NCBI RefSeq assembly: GCF_902728235.1
Contig: NZ_CACVBO010000002.1
Span: 62,001-126,000 of the forward strand
DNA from: Lentimonas sp. CC4
Lineage (GTDB): Bacteria; Verrucomicrobiota; Verrucomicrobiia; Opitutales; Coraliomargaritaceae
Reading direction: 5' to 3'
Length of the DNA stretch: 64,000 nucleotides
The notes below the pieces were generated by a model. The model made no database searches. It saw nothing but the letters and a program-made list of their open reading frames with translations, and was not told the DNA's origin. This document shows, one piece after another, positions 36,601-45,270 of this stretch; the stretch's first letter is position 1, and the number at the start of each line of letters is the position of its first letter. A program made the translations under genes and the position numbers.

Positions 36601-37744
36601 CCATCCAACGATCCACAAACTCTTGAAGGGAATCCCCATTTGAACCTACAAAGTTTTCAGAATTTGTATATGCATGGACTCTGAAGCCAGCCGCTCTGAT
36701 TTCTAAGATTTCATCGAGAAAAGCATCATTCTCAGGCTCGTCCAGAGCGAGGTTGCCCCAAGTCGGCGCCACGATGTAATCGATTGAAGGGCCTGCACCA
36801 TCGACTCCCTCAAGTGCAACCGTCTCAAGTAATTTATGCGGCACGTAATGTTGGGCAGACAGTGAAGCGCCATCAGAAAATCTAACCCCGACTTCATCGA
36901 GCGTTTTAAAGTCTTTAATACTCTCCAGGTCCCCCTCGCCCCCATGCCAACTGCCCCTTAGCTTGGTTGCACGTTCACCGGGTGCGGGTGCTGTTTCCAA
37001 TTGAATCGATTGAATCGACTTACCGCCCCCGTCGTCATCTTGCCCATAGACTACCACATGGTAATTCTGGCTAAGATCAAAACCCTCAAGTAACACTCCG
37101 GAGGACTCGTAGACTCCGTCAATCCGATAACACCAATAGCCTCCCTCAGCGATCTCAATGGAAACTTCGCATGCTTCTCCCGACTTGAACTGGGCTCGAC
37201 TGCCAGACTGATCCAGAGTGGTGCGCGTGGCACCATCGGTGAAGTTCAGCCCTTGGGCTTCCGCTCCGCCATTTGCCGTCAAATTAACTCCGATGCTGTA
37301 GACGCCAGTCTCTATCTTAAAAGGGTTGAATCCGGAATAGGTCGATGGATCGGTGTCGCTGGCGATCAAGCCAAATGCAAGATTATGGGCTCCGGAATCT
37401 CCAAGTGATCCTGTCGTATAGTTGACCGTAAGCCTAAAACCATGGTCCGATTGGAAGGTGTTCGCAGAATACAGCAGCGCCCGCTTCTCGGGTTCTGAGT
37501 CATTGGTAACAAGCGTTGCCGCACCATCATCAGTCCACGCGTGGCCTTCAATCGTGCCATTGATCGCTCCTCCGCCGATTCCATTTGAATTCACCGCAAG
37601 CGTGTCGCCGTCAAAGGAGTCTTGATACAGCACCTCTGCTGGGAGCATCGACACGACCAGTAAATAGAGCGCTATCACTTGTAATCGATTCAAACTAAAC
37701 AGTCGCGTATCAGCGAATGTGATCCTTGATGATTCAGAAATCAC
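33620..37744 (-). CDS. Giant secreted GH29-like multidomain protein, paralogue of 29250
   Basis: About 1374 residues, built as the 29250 protein: type B module, GH29-like barrel (RATKLRGSWHGGEGD, YMFCYAEFVLKDYSLRYG, YIDAWIFDDGG), one Ig-like domain (LPDAYIGVPYSRAIVEGVDF), second type B module, a cadherin-like Ig domain (YTPNPDYVGLESFTYKAHDG), LamG domain and the LLEYTLNGSP tail. In the barrel the usual DSAD reads DDGG. The start is a problem: the codon aligned with the paralogue's ATG at 33392 is ACG here (37706-37708), and no ATG lies at a sensible place. I propose GTG at 37744 (VISESSRIT...), with TTG at 37693 as an alternative. It is the second gene of the operon. Confidence 0.75.
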   Translation of the reverse strand: MISESSRITFADTRLFSLNRLQVIALYLLVVSMLPAEVLYQDSFDGDTLAVNSNGIGGGAINGTIEGHAWTDDGAATLVTNDSEPEKRALLYSANTFQSDHGFRLTVNYTTGSLGDSGAHNLAFGLIASDTDPSTYSGFNPFKIETGVYSIGVNLTANGGAEAQGLNFTDGATRTTLDQSGSRAQFKSGEACEVSIEIAEGGYWCYRIDGVYESSGVLLEGFDLSQNYHVVVYGQDDDGGGKSIQSIQLETAPAPGERATKLRGSWHGGEGDLESIKDFKTLDEVGVRFSDGASLSAQHYVPHKLLETVALEGVDGAGPSIDYIVAPTWGNLALDEPENDAFLDEILEIRAAGFRVHAYTNSENFVGSNGDSLQEFVDRWMEYCDADPDMQAFINSQPFHTGVWNQTTQQYDDASATYPNRKYMFCYAEFVLKDYSLRYGNYIDAWIFDDGGTMEQNGDNATSGIIEEQRIYQAFANAVRAGNPDCPIAFNNGRSTLNYNSFPFAHAVRFDDFTFGHAFGGNNDHASKTGTQFANNYKHITRMTATNGYVHDGGAWEWDDLIVGNMHSKLSTTAWKYGTNQAWEEADFLQWNLEAMQAGGHLTWSGSIWRSNPTLQSWAYDLLKALDDHLAEFENPGAPNWARAYTPLPDAYIGVPYSRAIVEGVDFWDPEGDAILDVLFAESADGVPSWLTVQEVPVDSGTWVLSGTPTETSATEYDFRLRATDASGGRDRWVNLVVNAIPFMDMESRSISGGASWVQVGPELIYDSGGTNYQNRAICYSSDAYQSDSGLRLTVNYTTGNIGDSAAHNFSFGLIRTDTDLSTYAGFNPFKADTSVYSIGVNLTEDSDATAQGLNFTNGATRSTLDQSGDNIQFPVDHSTTVVIEIRNNGAWSYSVSGVTEASGIIPEGFDLSQQYRVAVYGQDDNGDGKSIQSIELESISNSPPVAGNVATTVDANSSVGVTLVGSDAEGDSLTYSILIAPENGILSGIAPNLTYTPNPDYVGLESFTYKAHDGAADSEDATVRIAVGEPFGLVADWSLDDVSSGEAFDVSGHNFHGTLLNGTGVSGVHADAVYFNGMNSTVSIPTEAFGSISDEITISLWANGDVAQELGNSFIFATDNSGDRVLNIHLPWTNSKVYWDAGTSGGTDYDRISTPAVASEFMGRWNHWTFTKSTISGEMKIYLNGALWHSGIEKIKPISGITEVTLGSSQSGAHYHGMLDEIRLYNTELTASEVSDLYDAYEGYEAWTSRHPSLVDLEPDADADQDGITSLLEYTLNGSPLEADQVILPTLDASGEYFVFTFTRRVESASDTAQVFQYSSNLLNWYDLNITGDRAAEVSVVDGITGTEDVTVTVSKDMAEDGRLFGRLQVEAK

Positions 37745-37805
37745 TGAAGGGGTGATGCTTCCTCCTACGCTCGACGAGCTACGGAGGACAGGTGCGGCAC
37801 CGACG

Positions 37806-37879
37806 AGCTTAGGAGATGTTGAAAGACGTCGTGTGCTTACGGCCTTTGCGCGGTCTTCGCAAGCAAAGCCCCTACGATA
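37806..37879. repeat. Duplicated leader with REP-like element, copy 2
   Basis: Counterpart of 33496-33568 in front of the middle gene of the operon. Confidence 0.78.
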
Positions 37880-37961
37880 GGATTGCGAAAGTGCTTGAAT
37901 GCACTTTTCAAAAATCATGGCGCGCGTGAGTATATGCATTTTTAAAATTCTCACGATAGGT

Positions 37962-40900
37962 CTACTGAGCTTCCACCTTTAGACGGCCAAACAGGCGGCC
38001 ATCCACTGCTACGCTTTTACTCACGGTCACGGTCACGGACTCGACACTCGCGAAGGCATCACCGACAGTGACTTCGGATGCTGGCACGCCAGTGATGTCC
38101 AGATCATACCAGTCCACTAGATTCGGGCTGTATTGGAAGACCTGCGCGGTATCAGTGGCCGACGCCGCACGGCGATTAAAGGTGAATACAAAATTCTCTC
38201 CGCTAGCGTCTAGCGCAGGCAAAAGCACTTGATCTGGTGCCACGGGATTTCCCATCAGTGTGTATTCTAACAAGCTCGACATGCCATCCTGATCGTCATC
38301 CGCATCTTGATCAATGCCGTCCAAAGCTGCGTAACGGCTAGTCCATGCGTCATATCCTTCGTATTGTTCATAGAGTTCAGTGACCTCGCTCGCATCCAGT
38401 GCGACATCATAGAGTTTCAGCGCATCAATGGCACCATCATAGACCCGTCCCTCAAAGTCGTTGCCTAGTAATACATCCGTCGTAATCCCGCTGATCGTGG
38501 TGATATTACCCGTTTCACTGTGCCAGAGCGCACCATTTAGATAAATCGCCATCAGCCCACTGGTTGCATTCTTAGTAAATACCCAATGATTCCAGCGCTC
38601 CATATATTCAGAAGGCTCGGCAAGCTTGGAAATACGATCATAGTTCTTGCCGCCGCTATTCCCAGCATCCCAAATCACTAAAGAGTTCTGCCACGGCAGG
38701 TGAATGTTTAACATCCGATCTCCATCCGTATTCACCGCACTTAAAACTGTATCTGCCCGAGGGTGATTGCTGTCTCCAAACACCCAGAACGCGATCGACA
38801 CTTCGTTGCTAATAGACTCAAAGGCAGCAGCGGGGAGCGTGACACCGCCAGCTAATCCATTGAAGTCCACTGCCCCGCCATTCACACCGCTCACCGCAGT
38901 GCCATTGATCAGAGCGCCATGAAAACCATGGCCCGAAACATCCTCGACCACGGCAGTAGATATATCATCTAGATTCCAATCAGCCAGCAGGCCGATCGCT
39001 CGAGATTCCAAGTTCAGCGATTGGATCGATTTACCAGCCCCATTTTCGTCCTGACCATACACCACCACGTGGTAACTCTGACTCAAGTCAAAGCCGTCGG
39101 GGATGACTCCAGTCGCCTCAGTCACTCCATTGATCGAATAGCTCCAACCGCCATTCTCCCACACCTCCAGCACGACGGGCGTCGAAGCATTCTTCACAAA
39201 TTGCACATTCGTGCCCGCACTATCGAGCGTCGTGGTCGATGCTCCGTTGGTAAAATTCACTCCGCGTGCCGACGCTCCCTGATTCGCAGTCACATTCACG
39301 CCTATACTATAAACGCTGGTATCGACGGCAAACGGATTGAAACCCTCGTAAGCAGACAGGTCAGTCTCGTCACTCACCAAGCCGAACGATAAATTGTGCG
39401 ATGCATTATTACCGACCACGCCGGTGGTGTAATAGGCAGTCAGGGTAAAACCACTACTCGACTGAAACGATTCAGTGGAATAACTGATCGCCCGATTATC
39501 AGTCTCAGTTCCATTATTATCGTAAGTCAACTCAAGGGCCGAATCCGACCAAACGGCCCCGCCACTAATCGTCCGACTCTCAGTCGGAAAGATAGGCACG
39601 TTGACTACCAATTTCACCGTTCTCGATGACTCCGTCTCGCCACTTGTAATACTGAGATCGAAAGTGTAACCCGTTGCGACAGTCTCCGTCGGAGTGCCTG
39701 TCAACTCCCAGACTCCCGAGCCTGCACTCGTTTCCGCAATTGAGAGCCACGATGGTGCGTCGACCAATGTCAAACTGTCAATCACCCCACCCGCAGGATC
39801 CCAAAAATCGACCCCATCAGTCAATGAATGACTATAGGAAATATCACGGGTAGCCTCTGGCAATGGTGTGTCAGCCCGCCTCCAGTTCGGTGCATCTGGA
39901 AACTGAAGTTCACTCAAAGAATCATCCGTCAGTTCTAACTGCACCAATGCATAATCGCGCAGCGTCAGATTATAACCTGGATTTTCGAGGTTCACATACC
40001 AGAGCGCAGTGCCCCATGCGATGGAACCGCCATTGGTAATGCCAACACTGGTCCACTCCACAAATTCCTCGTCGGTTAAACAGGGATTCGCGCCAGCGTT
40101 CCAAGAAGTAGTGCTCTGCTTGGGAAAGAAGTGCCCCACCACCGCATCGTTCCAATCTCTGGTATCCGTCGTCGCAAACGGCAGCCCATTGTGAAGGCTC
40201 ATATATTCACAAATCCCAAAATTTCGCGTATACAAACTCTCGGTCTCGACCATATCGCCCGCGCCGCCGAATGGATGCCCAAAGGTATAGTCATCAAACA
40301 ACGAAGGTGTCGCAAACGGCTTAGCTGCGGTGCCGACACTGTTATTAAACGCAACAGCTGCATTTGGATTACCCGCATGGCAAGCATCCGCGAAGGCTTC
40401 GTAGATCCTCTGATCATCCAATTCCCCACTGCCTGCATCATCGCCACAGGCTTCCATAATATTGTCGGCTGAGTCAAACAGCCATGCGTCAATCAAGTCG
40501 CCATAACGAATCGAGTATTCTTTGAGGATAAACTCTGCATAGCAGAACATATATTTTCGACGATCAGGATCACCTACTGAGAGATACGGATGGTTGTTAA
40601 TGAAAGTCTGAACTTCCTCATTGGTATCGCAGTATTCCTCCCAGCGAGCTGACAGCTCAGGGTAGTCGTCAGGAATACTATCAGGGTTGCGTGCCAGTAA
40701 ATTGTAAGAATTCACATACACCTGCGTTCTGAGCCCCGCCTCATCGATGGCGACGATCCAGCTTAAAAAGGGGTCTTCCGCGGACGCACGTGGCACCACT
40801 AGGTTGAGCGGATCGCCATTATCATCCATGTCCCCCTGCCAAAGACTCTCGATAATAGCATGTGGAGCGGAATGCACTGGAGAGTAGATACTCGGGCAGG

Positions 40901-41147
40901 CTAGACCGATTTGAACGAAATCAATCGTCTTCAAATGATCAATTTGAGCTAAGAATGGCTCAATTGTGACACCTTCGATATTACCGTTGAAGGTCTTCTC
41001 CGGCAGCCACAGCGCACCCCACGAGCCTCTCAGCCAATCCGCACGTTCTCCCTGTCCGAGAGTGGGCACATCAATCTGCGCCTGAGCACTTCCACAGAAT
41101 AATAAACCAACGAATACTATAAGGAGGGGTTGTTTCGCAGATTTCAT
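37962..41147 (-). CDS. Secreted GH29-like multidomain protein, first gene of the giant operon
   Basis: Protein of 1061 residues. Signal peptide (to AQAQ), then the GH29-like barrel directly, without an N-terminal type B module: RADWLRGSWGALWLPE, YMFCYAEFILKEYSIRYG, LIDAWLFDSAD with Asp225, FGHPFGG and VGHFFPKQSTTSWN. Then come one Ig-like domain (LPEATRDISYSHSLTDG), one type B module (ESFQSSSGFTLTAYYTTG, GFNPFAVDTSVYSIGVN, VVYGQDENGAGKSIQ), LamG (ISNEVSIAFWVFG, WNHWVFTKNATSG) and the SSLLEYTLMGNP tail. Its barrel is closest to that of the 26510 gene. It leads a three-gene operon with gaps of only 17 bases to the neighbouring frame, transcribed from 41326-41394. Confidence 0.8.
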   Translation of the reverse strand: MKSAKQPLLIVFVGLLFCGSAQAQIDVPTLGQGERADWLRGSWGALWLPEKTFNGNIEGVTIEPFLAQIDHLKTIDFVQIGLACPSIYSPVHSAPHAIIESLWQGDMDDNGDPLNLVVPRASAEDPFLSWIVAIDEAGLRTQVYVNSYNLLARNPDSIPDDYPELSARWEEYCDTNEEVQTFINNHPYLSVGDPDRRKYMFCYAEFILKEYSIRYGDLIDAWLFDSADNIMEACGDDAGSGELDDQRIYEAFADACHAGNPNAAVAFNNSVGTAAKPFATPSLFDDYTFGHPFGGAGDMVETESLYTRNFGICEYMSLHNGLPFATTDTRDWNDAVVGHFFPKQSTTSWNAGANPCLTDEEFVEWTSVGITNGGSIAWGTALWYVNLENPGYNLTLRDYALVQLELTDDSLSELQFPDAPNWRRADTPLPEATRDISYSHSLTDGVDFWDPAGGVIDSLTLVDAPSWLSIAETSAGSGVWELTGTPTETVATGYTFDLSITSGETESSRTVKLVVNVPIFPTESRTISGGAVWSDSALELTYDNNGTETDNRAISYSTESFQSSSGFTLTAYYTTGVVGNNASHNLSFGLVSDETDLSAYEGFNPFAVDTSVYSIGVNVTANQGASARGVNFTNGASTTTLDSAGTNVQFVKNASTPVVLEVWENGGWSYSINGVTEATGVIPDGFDLSQSYHVVVYGQDENGAGKSIQSLNLESRAIGLLADWNLDDISTAVVEDVSGHGFHGALINGTAVSGVNGGAVDFNGLAGGVTLPAAAFESISNEVSIAFWVFGDSNHPRADTVLSAVNTDGDRMLNIHLPWQNSLVIWDAGNSGGKNYDRISKLAEPSEYMERWNHWVFTKNATSGLMAIYLNGALWHSETGNITTISGITTDVLLGNDFEGRVYDGAIDALKLYDVALDASEVTELYEQYEGYDAWTSRYAALDGIDQDADDDQDGMSSLLEYTLMGNPVAPDQVLLPALDASGENFVFTFNRRAASATDTAQVFQYSPNLVDWYDLDITGVPASEVTVGDAFASVESVTVTVSKSVAVDGRLFGRLKVEAQ

Positions 41148-41325
41148 CGTGAGGGGCTGTCTTCACGTGAGCTCACCATTCGCTCATCAAAGTCATGTAA
41201 AAACGACTCGCATGGCATACGAATAGACAGGAAGGTATCGAGTTCGAGAGCTCGCACAGGGCACTTGGGGATTTGGGGGCAGAGAGGGGATAAATCGCTA
41301 ATCAATAGAATAGGACTCAAATGTA

Positions 41326-41394
41326 ATCCTACCACGATTCCCGCTCTGCGCCTATCATGCATATGCATTGATATGAATCATGTGTATGCGTTAC
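41326..41394 (-). promoter_or_regulatory. Shared-regulon promoter for the giant-enzyme operon
   Basis: Minus strand: GTAACGCATACACATGAT (41377-41394), TCAATGCATATGCATGAT (41354-41371), 22 bases, then -10 TAGGAT (41326-41331), giving a leader of about 175 bases. The rest of the 540-bp gap 41148-41684 shows no gene. Confidence 0.75.
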
Positions 41395-41684
41395 TCCGGA
41401 ATGACATGAACTCCATCGTAAATACGACAGATGTGCTGCCTTTACTTGTGTTCTGCTCGATGAGCCTGCGAGGTATAGAACTTCTATCTATCGGAGGCGT
41501 GAAGCGGTTTCTTGCAGAGCGCTCGTCTTTAATCAGCGGTCCAAATGAGTTCCCCTTCCGCTACGAAACAAGCCAGGGAATCCGATCCAGCAGTTAACGA
41601 TTCGGTCACAGTAAACAAGTCGCTGTGATTAAAGCGTTTCAGCGTCGCGTTAATGCCTCTCAACCCGTCCACACATTCCCCGTG

Positions 41685-42542
41685 TCATACGCGGTCAATT
41701 CCCCGTGTCATACGCGGGCGACGACACATCGTCACGCACAACGCAGATAAAGAAAGAAGAAGCCCGTAGCTTGCGGGCTCAGGGATATCCACATACTTCT
41801 TATCACTCACAGTGATATCGAATTCCAAATTCTGCACACCCCAGCGCTGGGGGTTCGAACCGATGCCATCTGCCGCACTCACTGTAAGTGTCTTATGAAC
41901 ATCCAAACCAAAATCCACATCCAGAGTCTCATTTGTTCTCAGTGTGAGTAAGTTCGGCCCGCCGACACCGACAACAACCATATGCCCATAACTAGAACCA
42001 GTCTCACGGATCTGGAAGCCACTAAAGCCATTAAAAACTGCAGAGTATCCGTCGATATTGACCGATACATTCTCTACGGAAAACTGGAGACTATCTCCTA
42101 CGCTCATATTGCCAGCTACAGTGAAGGTATCACGCCCTCCACGCTTAGGCTGCAACACCGACTTAGACCTGCCAAGTTTCACCGACCCGATATGCGCTGA
42201 GGTTTCTTCCTTGAGTTCCTCGGAGGTGGAAGTTTCCCCTTTCCAATAACCGATGGCCTTTAGGTCAAAACTCAACGTGTCCTGACGTGAATCACCATTA
42301 TAATCCGCTCCAGAGTAGGTAACCTTGTAGGTGAATTGATCCTCGTCATCTACGAGCTCGACGCTTCGAACTACCTTCTGGTGATCGCCCGAACCGTTCA
42401 CCATTAAGTTGTTACTCTCGCCATCTCCACTCGTGAAGCCTTCAAACTTTACTACAGTCTCCCCGTTAGCAGCATGCACAAGAGACACTGCGAGTATAAT
42501 AATAGAAGGGATCAGTGCAGGGCGAAGTGAGTGCATTCTCAT
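41685..42542 (-). CDS. PEP-CTERM-like surface protein, type C ectodomain
   Basis: About 285 residues: signal peptide to VHAANG, a type C ectodomain (NNLMVNGSGDHQKVVRSVE, YKVTYSGADYNGDSRQDTL, FDLKAIGYWKGE, SVGDSLQFSVENVSVNID, HMVVVGVGGPN, WGVQNLEFDITV), and IPEPASYGLLLSLSALCVTMCRRPRM followed by about eight residues. The sorting signal is less regular than in the 9-18 kb cluster: IPEP instead of VPEP, and the basic cluster (RRPRMTR) carries a short extension, so exosortase recognition may be weaker. ATGs at 42542 and 42536 are both possible. It has its own tandem-operator promoter. Confidence 0.82.
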   Translation of the reverse strand: MRMHSLRPALIPSIIILAVSLVHAANGETVVKFEGFTSGDGESNNLMVNGSGDHQKVVRSVELVDDEDQFTYKVTYSGADYNGDSRQDTLSFDLKAIGYWKGETSTSEELKEETSAHIGSVKLGRSKSVLQPKRGGRDTFTVAGNMSVGDSLQFSVENVSVNIDGYSAVFNGFSGFQIRETGSSYGHMVVVGVGGPNLLTLRTNETLDVDFGLDVHKTLTVSAADGIGSNPQRWGVQNLEFDITVSDKKYVDIPEPASYGLLLSLSALCVTMCRRPRMTRGIDRV

Positions 42543-42615
42543 TATAAAAAGGGTAAAAAAGTCGTAGGGTAAGAGTTTATTAGGATACTGAATTAACCGC
42601 ATCAGCTTGTCCAGT

Positions 42616-42684
42616 ATTCTATAGTATCCATCACTCAATGGTAATGGCGTATATGCATATTCCTGCATCACGTAGACACATGAA
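42616..42684 (-). promoter_or_regulatory. Shared-regulon promoter, 41685 gene
   Basis: Minus strand: TTCATGTGTCTACGTGAT (42667-42684), AATATGCATATACGCCAT (42644-42661), 22 bases, then TAGAAT (42616-42621). Confidence 0.75.
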
Positions 42685-42849
42685 GACCTGTAGCGTATTA
42701 GCCCTGATCTAATATCAAACAGAAACTGTGGTGATCACGTTTATGCGCATCAAAGAGTCTAGGCGGCCGTTGCGGCTCTTGAGATGGGGCAGCGGCAAAC
42801 GACGTCACCAACACTTTTGATACACACGTAAGCTCTAGATGGAAAATGA

Positions 42850-43308
42850 CTACTTAAGCGTAATCTTAAATCCAGTGACAAACGCATCCGGCAAGTCACG
42901 AGGCACCACAAAACGCGCACCGTTGTCTTTAACAAAAGCAACCAAGGCATCAGGATCCCAATTCTCTGCTTTGAACAAAGGAATCAATTGATCATAGCCA
43001 AACTCTTCTGGAGGGCCGTAACGTTCAGTATGCCATGCAGATAGCTCTTTCGCGAGCTTCTTACCACCGCCATACATATTACGCCCATACCACGAACCGT
43101 CATTTGGACGGTCGTCACCAGCTGCGGACGGAATCCCCCAGTGCATCCATACCCCGATCTTACCATCAACGAACCACTCCGGCACTTCATAGTTTTCAGC
43201 CATCGACTCCCAATTGGGCTCAATCGGCCCAGTGGAAGGTGGCAGTTCTGCTGCCAAACAGGCGCTCCCGAGCAGGAACGAGATGATATATTTTGCTTTA
43301 AAATTCAT
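42850..43308 (-). pseudogene. GH29 fucosidase with large in-frame internal deletion
   Basis: An open frame of 152 codons. Residues 1-22 are a signal peptide. Then comes a normal GH29 N-terminus (WFVDGKIGVWMHWGIPSA, WHTERYGPPEEFGYDQLIPLF, WDPDALVAFVKDNGARFVV). At that point a full-length enzyme would continue into the catalytic barrel with AKHHDGF and the WFD nucleophile. Here it jumps to PRDLPDAFVTGFKITLK and stops, which looks like the C-terminal strand of a GH29 protein. The frame is kept, but several hundred residues including the active site are gone, so it cannot be a fucosidase. It is the last gene of the 55.4-42.8 kb operon. A short secreted product could still be made; whether it has a use is unknown. 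Confidence 0.8.
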
Positions 43309-43425
43309 CAGGATAACTGGGAACGGCTGCTTTACTGCCGACAGATAAAATAGGTAGCTCTTAACAACAACTAGCAATGCGCGGGGCAGCTAAGGCAGCC
43401 CACCCAGTAAATAATCGACCAGCGA

Positions 43426-45252
43426 TTACTCCCCAAGTTCTTTAATGATTTCCTGCGGCGGCACGCGGCCGAATGTAGGATCGTAAACTGGCATGCCCAT
43501 GCCTGCGGGAGTTTGCCAACCTGGCTTAGCCTGGTGCGTGACATACGCATAATACGGTGTAGCGGATCCATCTGGGCCAATAAAAAGTGGAGCCAACTCG
43601 GTCACACCTTTTTCCAAAGTAACTTTAAAAGTCACTTCTTTCGCGCCAGCAGGAATGTCCTTAGTGATATCGACCTCACCGATACGCATCCGTGCTTGCT
43701 TATAGTTATAGGCTTTGCCGTAGGTGCCATCGTTGATGCCTTTATCGGCTTCAACTGGCCAGCGACGTAAAGAGATTTCGTATTCACCTGCTTGCTCGAC
43801 TTCAAGCGCCCAGAACGACTCCACAGCGACATCGCCATTGATAATGTGGGTTTGGTTCCATGGTGGTAGTTCATCGAGTAGCCAATCGTGTGATGAGAGC
43901 GTAACGATCGGCGCCTCATCGGAACCAATGACCATGTAACTGATCAGGTCGTGCTCCTTAGATACGTCATCCCAGAATGTGTTGTATTCGGCACGCATAC
44001 GCTCAAACACTTCAGGGTATTGCTCAGCGACATCGTTTGCCTGCTTTGGATCTGCTTCAATGTCGTAGAGTTCCGTGCCATTGATCAAGCGCCACTGGTC
44101 AGTCATGACCGCGCTCTTACGCCATTTGATCGGATCGACCACACGCTGTGATTCGACTACAAACGCACGGTCTGGCCACTCGGTGCCATCGGTATACAGG
44201 AGCTCACGCAGACTGGAGCCATCGAAATCGATCTCTGGCGCATTCAGCCCACAGAGGTCGATGAAAGTTGGCAATATATCCATGTGTGCGGTCAAGCGCT
44301 CGACAGATTTTCCCGCTTCGATCTTACCATTGGGCCAGCGAAGGATGAACGGCACACGGTGCCCACCATCGTATTCAGAATTTTTCGAACCACGCATGCC
44401 ACCATCGTAGCCGCCGCCCTTACCATTGAGTCCTGCAGCAGTGCCATTATCAGTCATGAAAATCAGGATGGTATTATCTGCTAACCCTTCAGATTTTAGC
44501 ATGTCCATGAGTTTGGCCATGTTGTCGTCGATATTGGTCACCATACCGTAGAATTCTGGATACGATACACGTGGGTCACCCTCATAAGGATCACTATACT
44601 CAAGTGGGCAATAGAGCGGCTTATGCGGGGCATTGAGTGAAATATAAGCGAAGAACGGCTTATCTTTGTTCGCCTTAATGAATTTCATGCCTTCATCGAA
44701 CCATACATCCGTGCAAAACCCTTCAAAGCGCTGTGGCTTGCCATTGACGAAATAAGTATCGTCGAAGTAATCGTTGCCCCAGTAGTCAGGAGCCTGCCCG
44801 ACACCGCCGGCTTGATGATAAACGGTGTGCTGAAAGCCGCGATCTTCAGGACGGTATGGATACACGTCACCCAGGTGCCATTTGCCGAATAAGCCAGTCG
44901 CATAGCCATTGTCGCCAAAGATATTTGCCATCGTGACCTCGCGGCGGCGCAACATATTACGCCCTTGCACCGTATGCCACACGCCAACGCGATTGGAATA
45001 GCGGCCAGTCATCAACGCTGAGCGCGTAGGCGCACAGGTAGGATCAACATGAAAGTCGTTCAGCAAAGTGCCCTCGCTGCGCAAACGATCGATGTTCGGC
45101 GTCTTAATCGCAGAGTTTCCGGTAAACCCCAAATCACCATAGCCTTGATCATCGGTAATGACGATCACGACATTGGGTTTCGGTGTATTCTTGGAAAACG
45201 CTGGCTGCACAAGGGCAGCCAACACAGCGGCGATCAGTATCAATGGTTTCAT
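43426..45252 (-). CDS. Secreted S1-family sulfatase with C-terminal beta domain
   Basis: Sulfatase of 608 residues: signal peptide, [20 protein letters not shown] (Cys73) as formylglycine site, [26 protein letters not shown] at the second metal site. About 150 extra C-terminal residues ([24 protein letters not shown]..., [21 protein letters not shown]) form a beta-sandwich like that in many algal-polysaccharide sulfatases, probably helping substrate binding. Start at ATG 45252, with AAGGAAC ten bases before; the TTG six bases upstream is less likely. It lies 18 bases after a GH29 gene in the operon. Confidence 0.93.
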   Translation of the reverse strand: MKPLILIAAVLAALVQPAFSKNTPKPNVVIVITDDQGYGDLGFTGNSAIKTPNIDRLRSEGTLLNDFHVDPTCAPTRSALMTGRYSNRVGVWHTVQGRNMLRRREVTMANIFGDNGYATGLFGKWHLGDVYPYRPEDRGFQHTVYHQAGGVGQAPDYWGNDYFDDTYFVNGKPQRFEGFCTDVWFDEGMKFIKANKDKPFFAYISLNAPHKPLYCPLEYSDPYEGDPRVSYPEFYGMVTNIDDNMAKLMDMLKSEGLADNTILIFMTDNGTAAGLNGKGGGYDGGMRGSKNSEYDGGHRVPFILRWPNGKIEAGKSVERLTAHMDILPTFIDLCGLNAPEIDFDGSSLRELLYTDGTEWPDRAFVVESQRVVDPIKWRKSAVMTDQWRLINGTELYDIEADPKQANDVAEQYPEVFERMRAEYNTFWDDVSKEHDLISYMVIGSDEAPIVTLSSHDWLLDELPPWNQTHIINGDVAVESFWALEVEQAGEYEISLRRWPVEADKGINDGTYGKAYNYKQARMRIGEVDITKDIPAGAKEVTFKVTLEKGVTELAPLFIGPDGSATPYYAYVTHQAKPGWQTPAGMGMPVYDPTFGRVPPQEIIKELGE

Positions 45253-45270
45253 TTGCAAGGGTTCCTTTTG

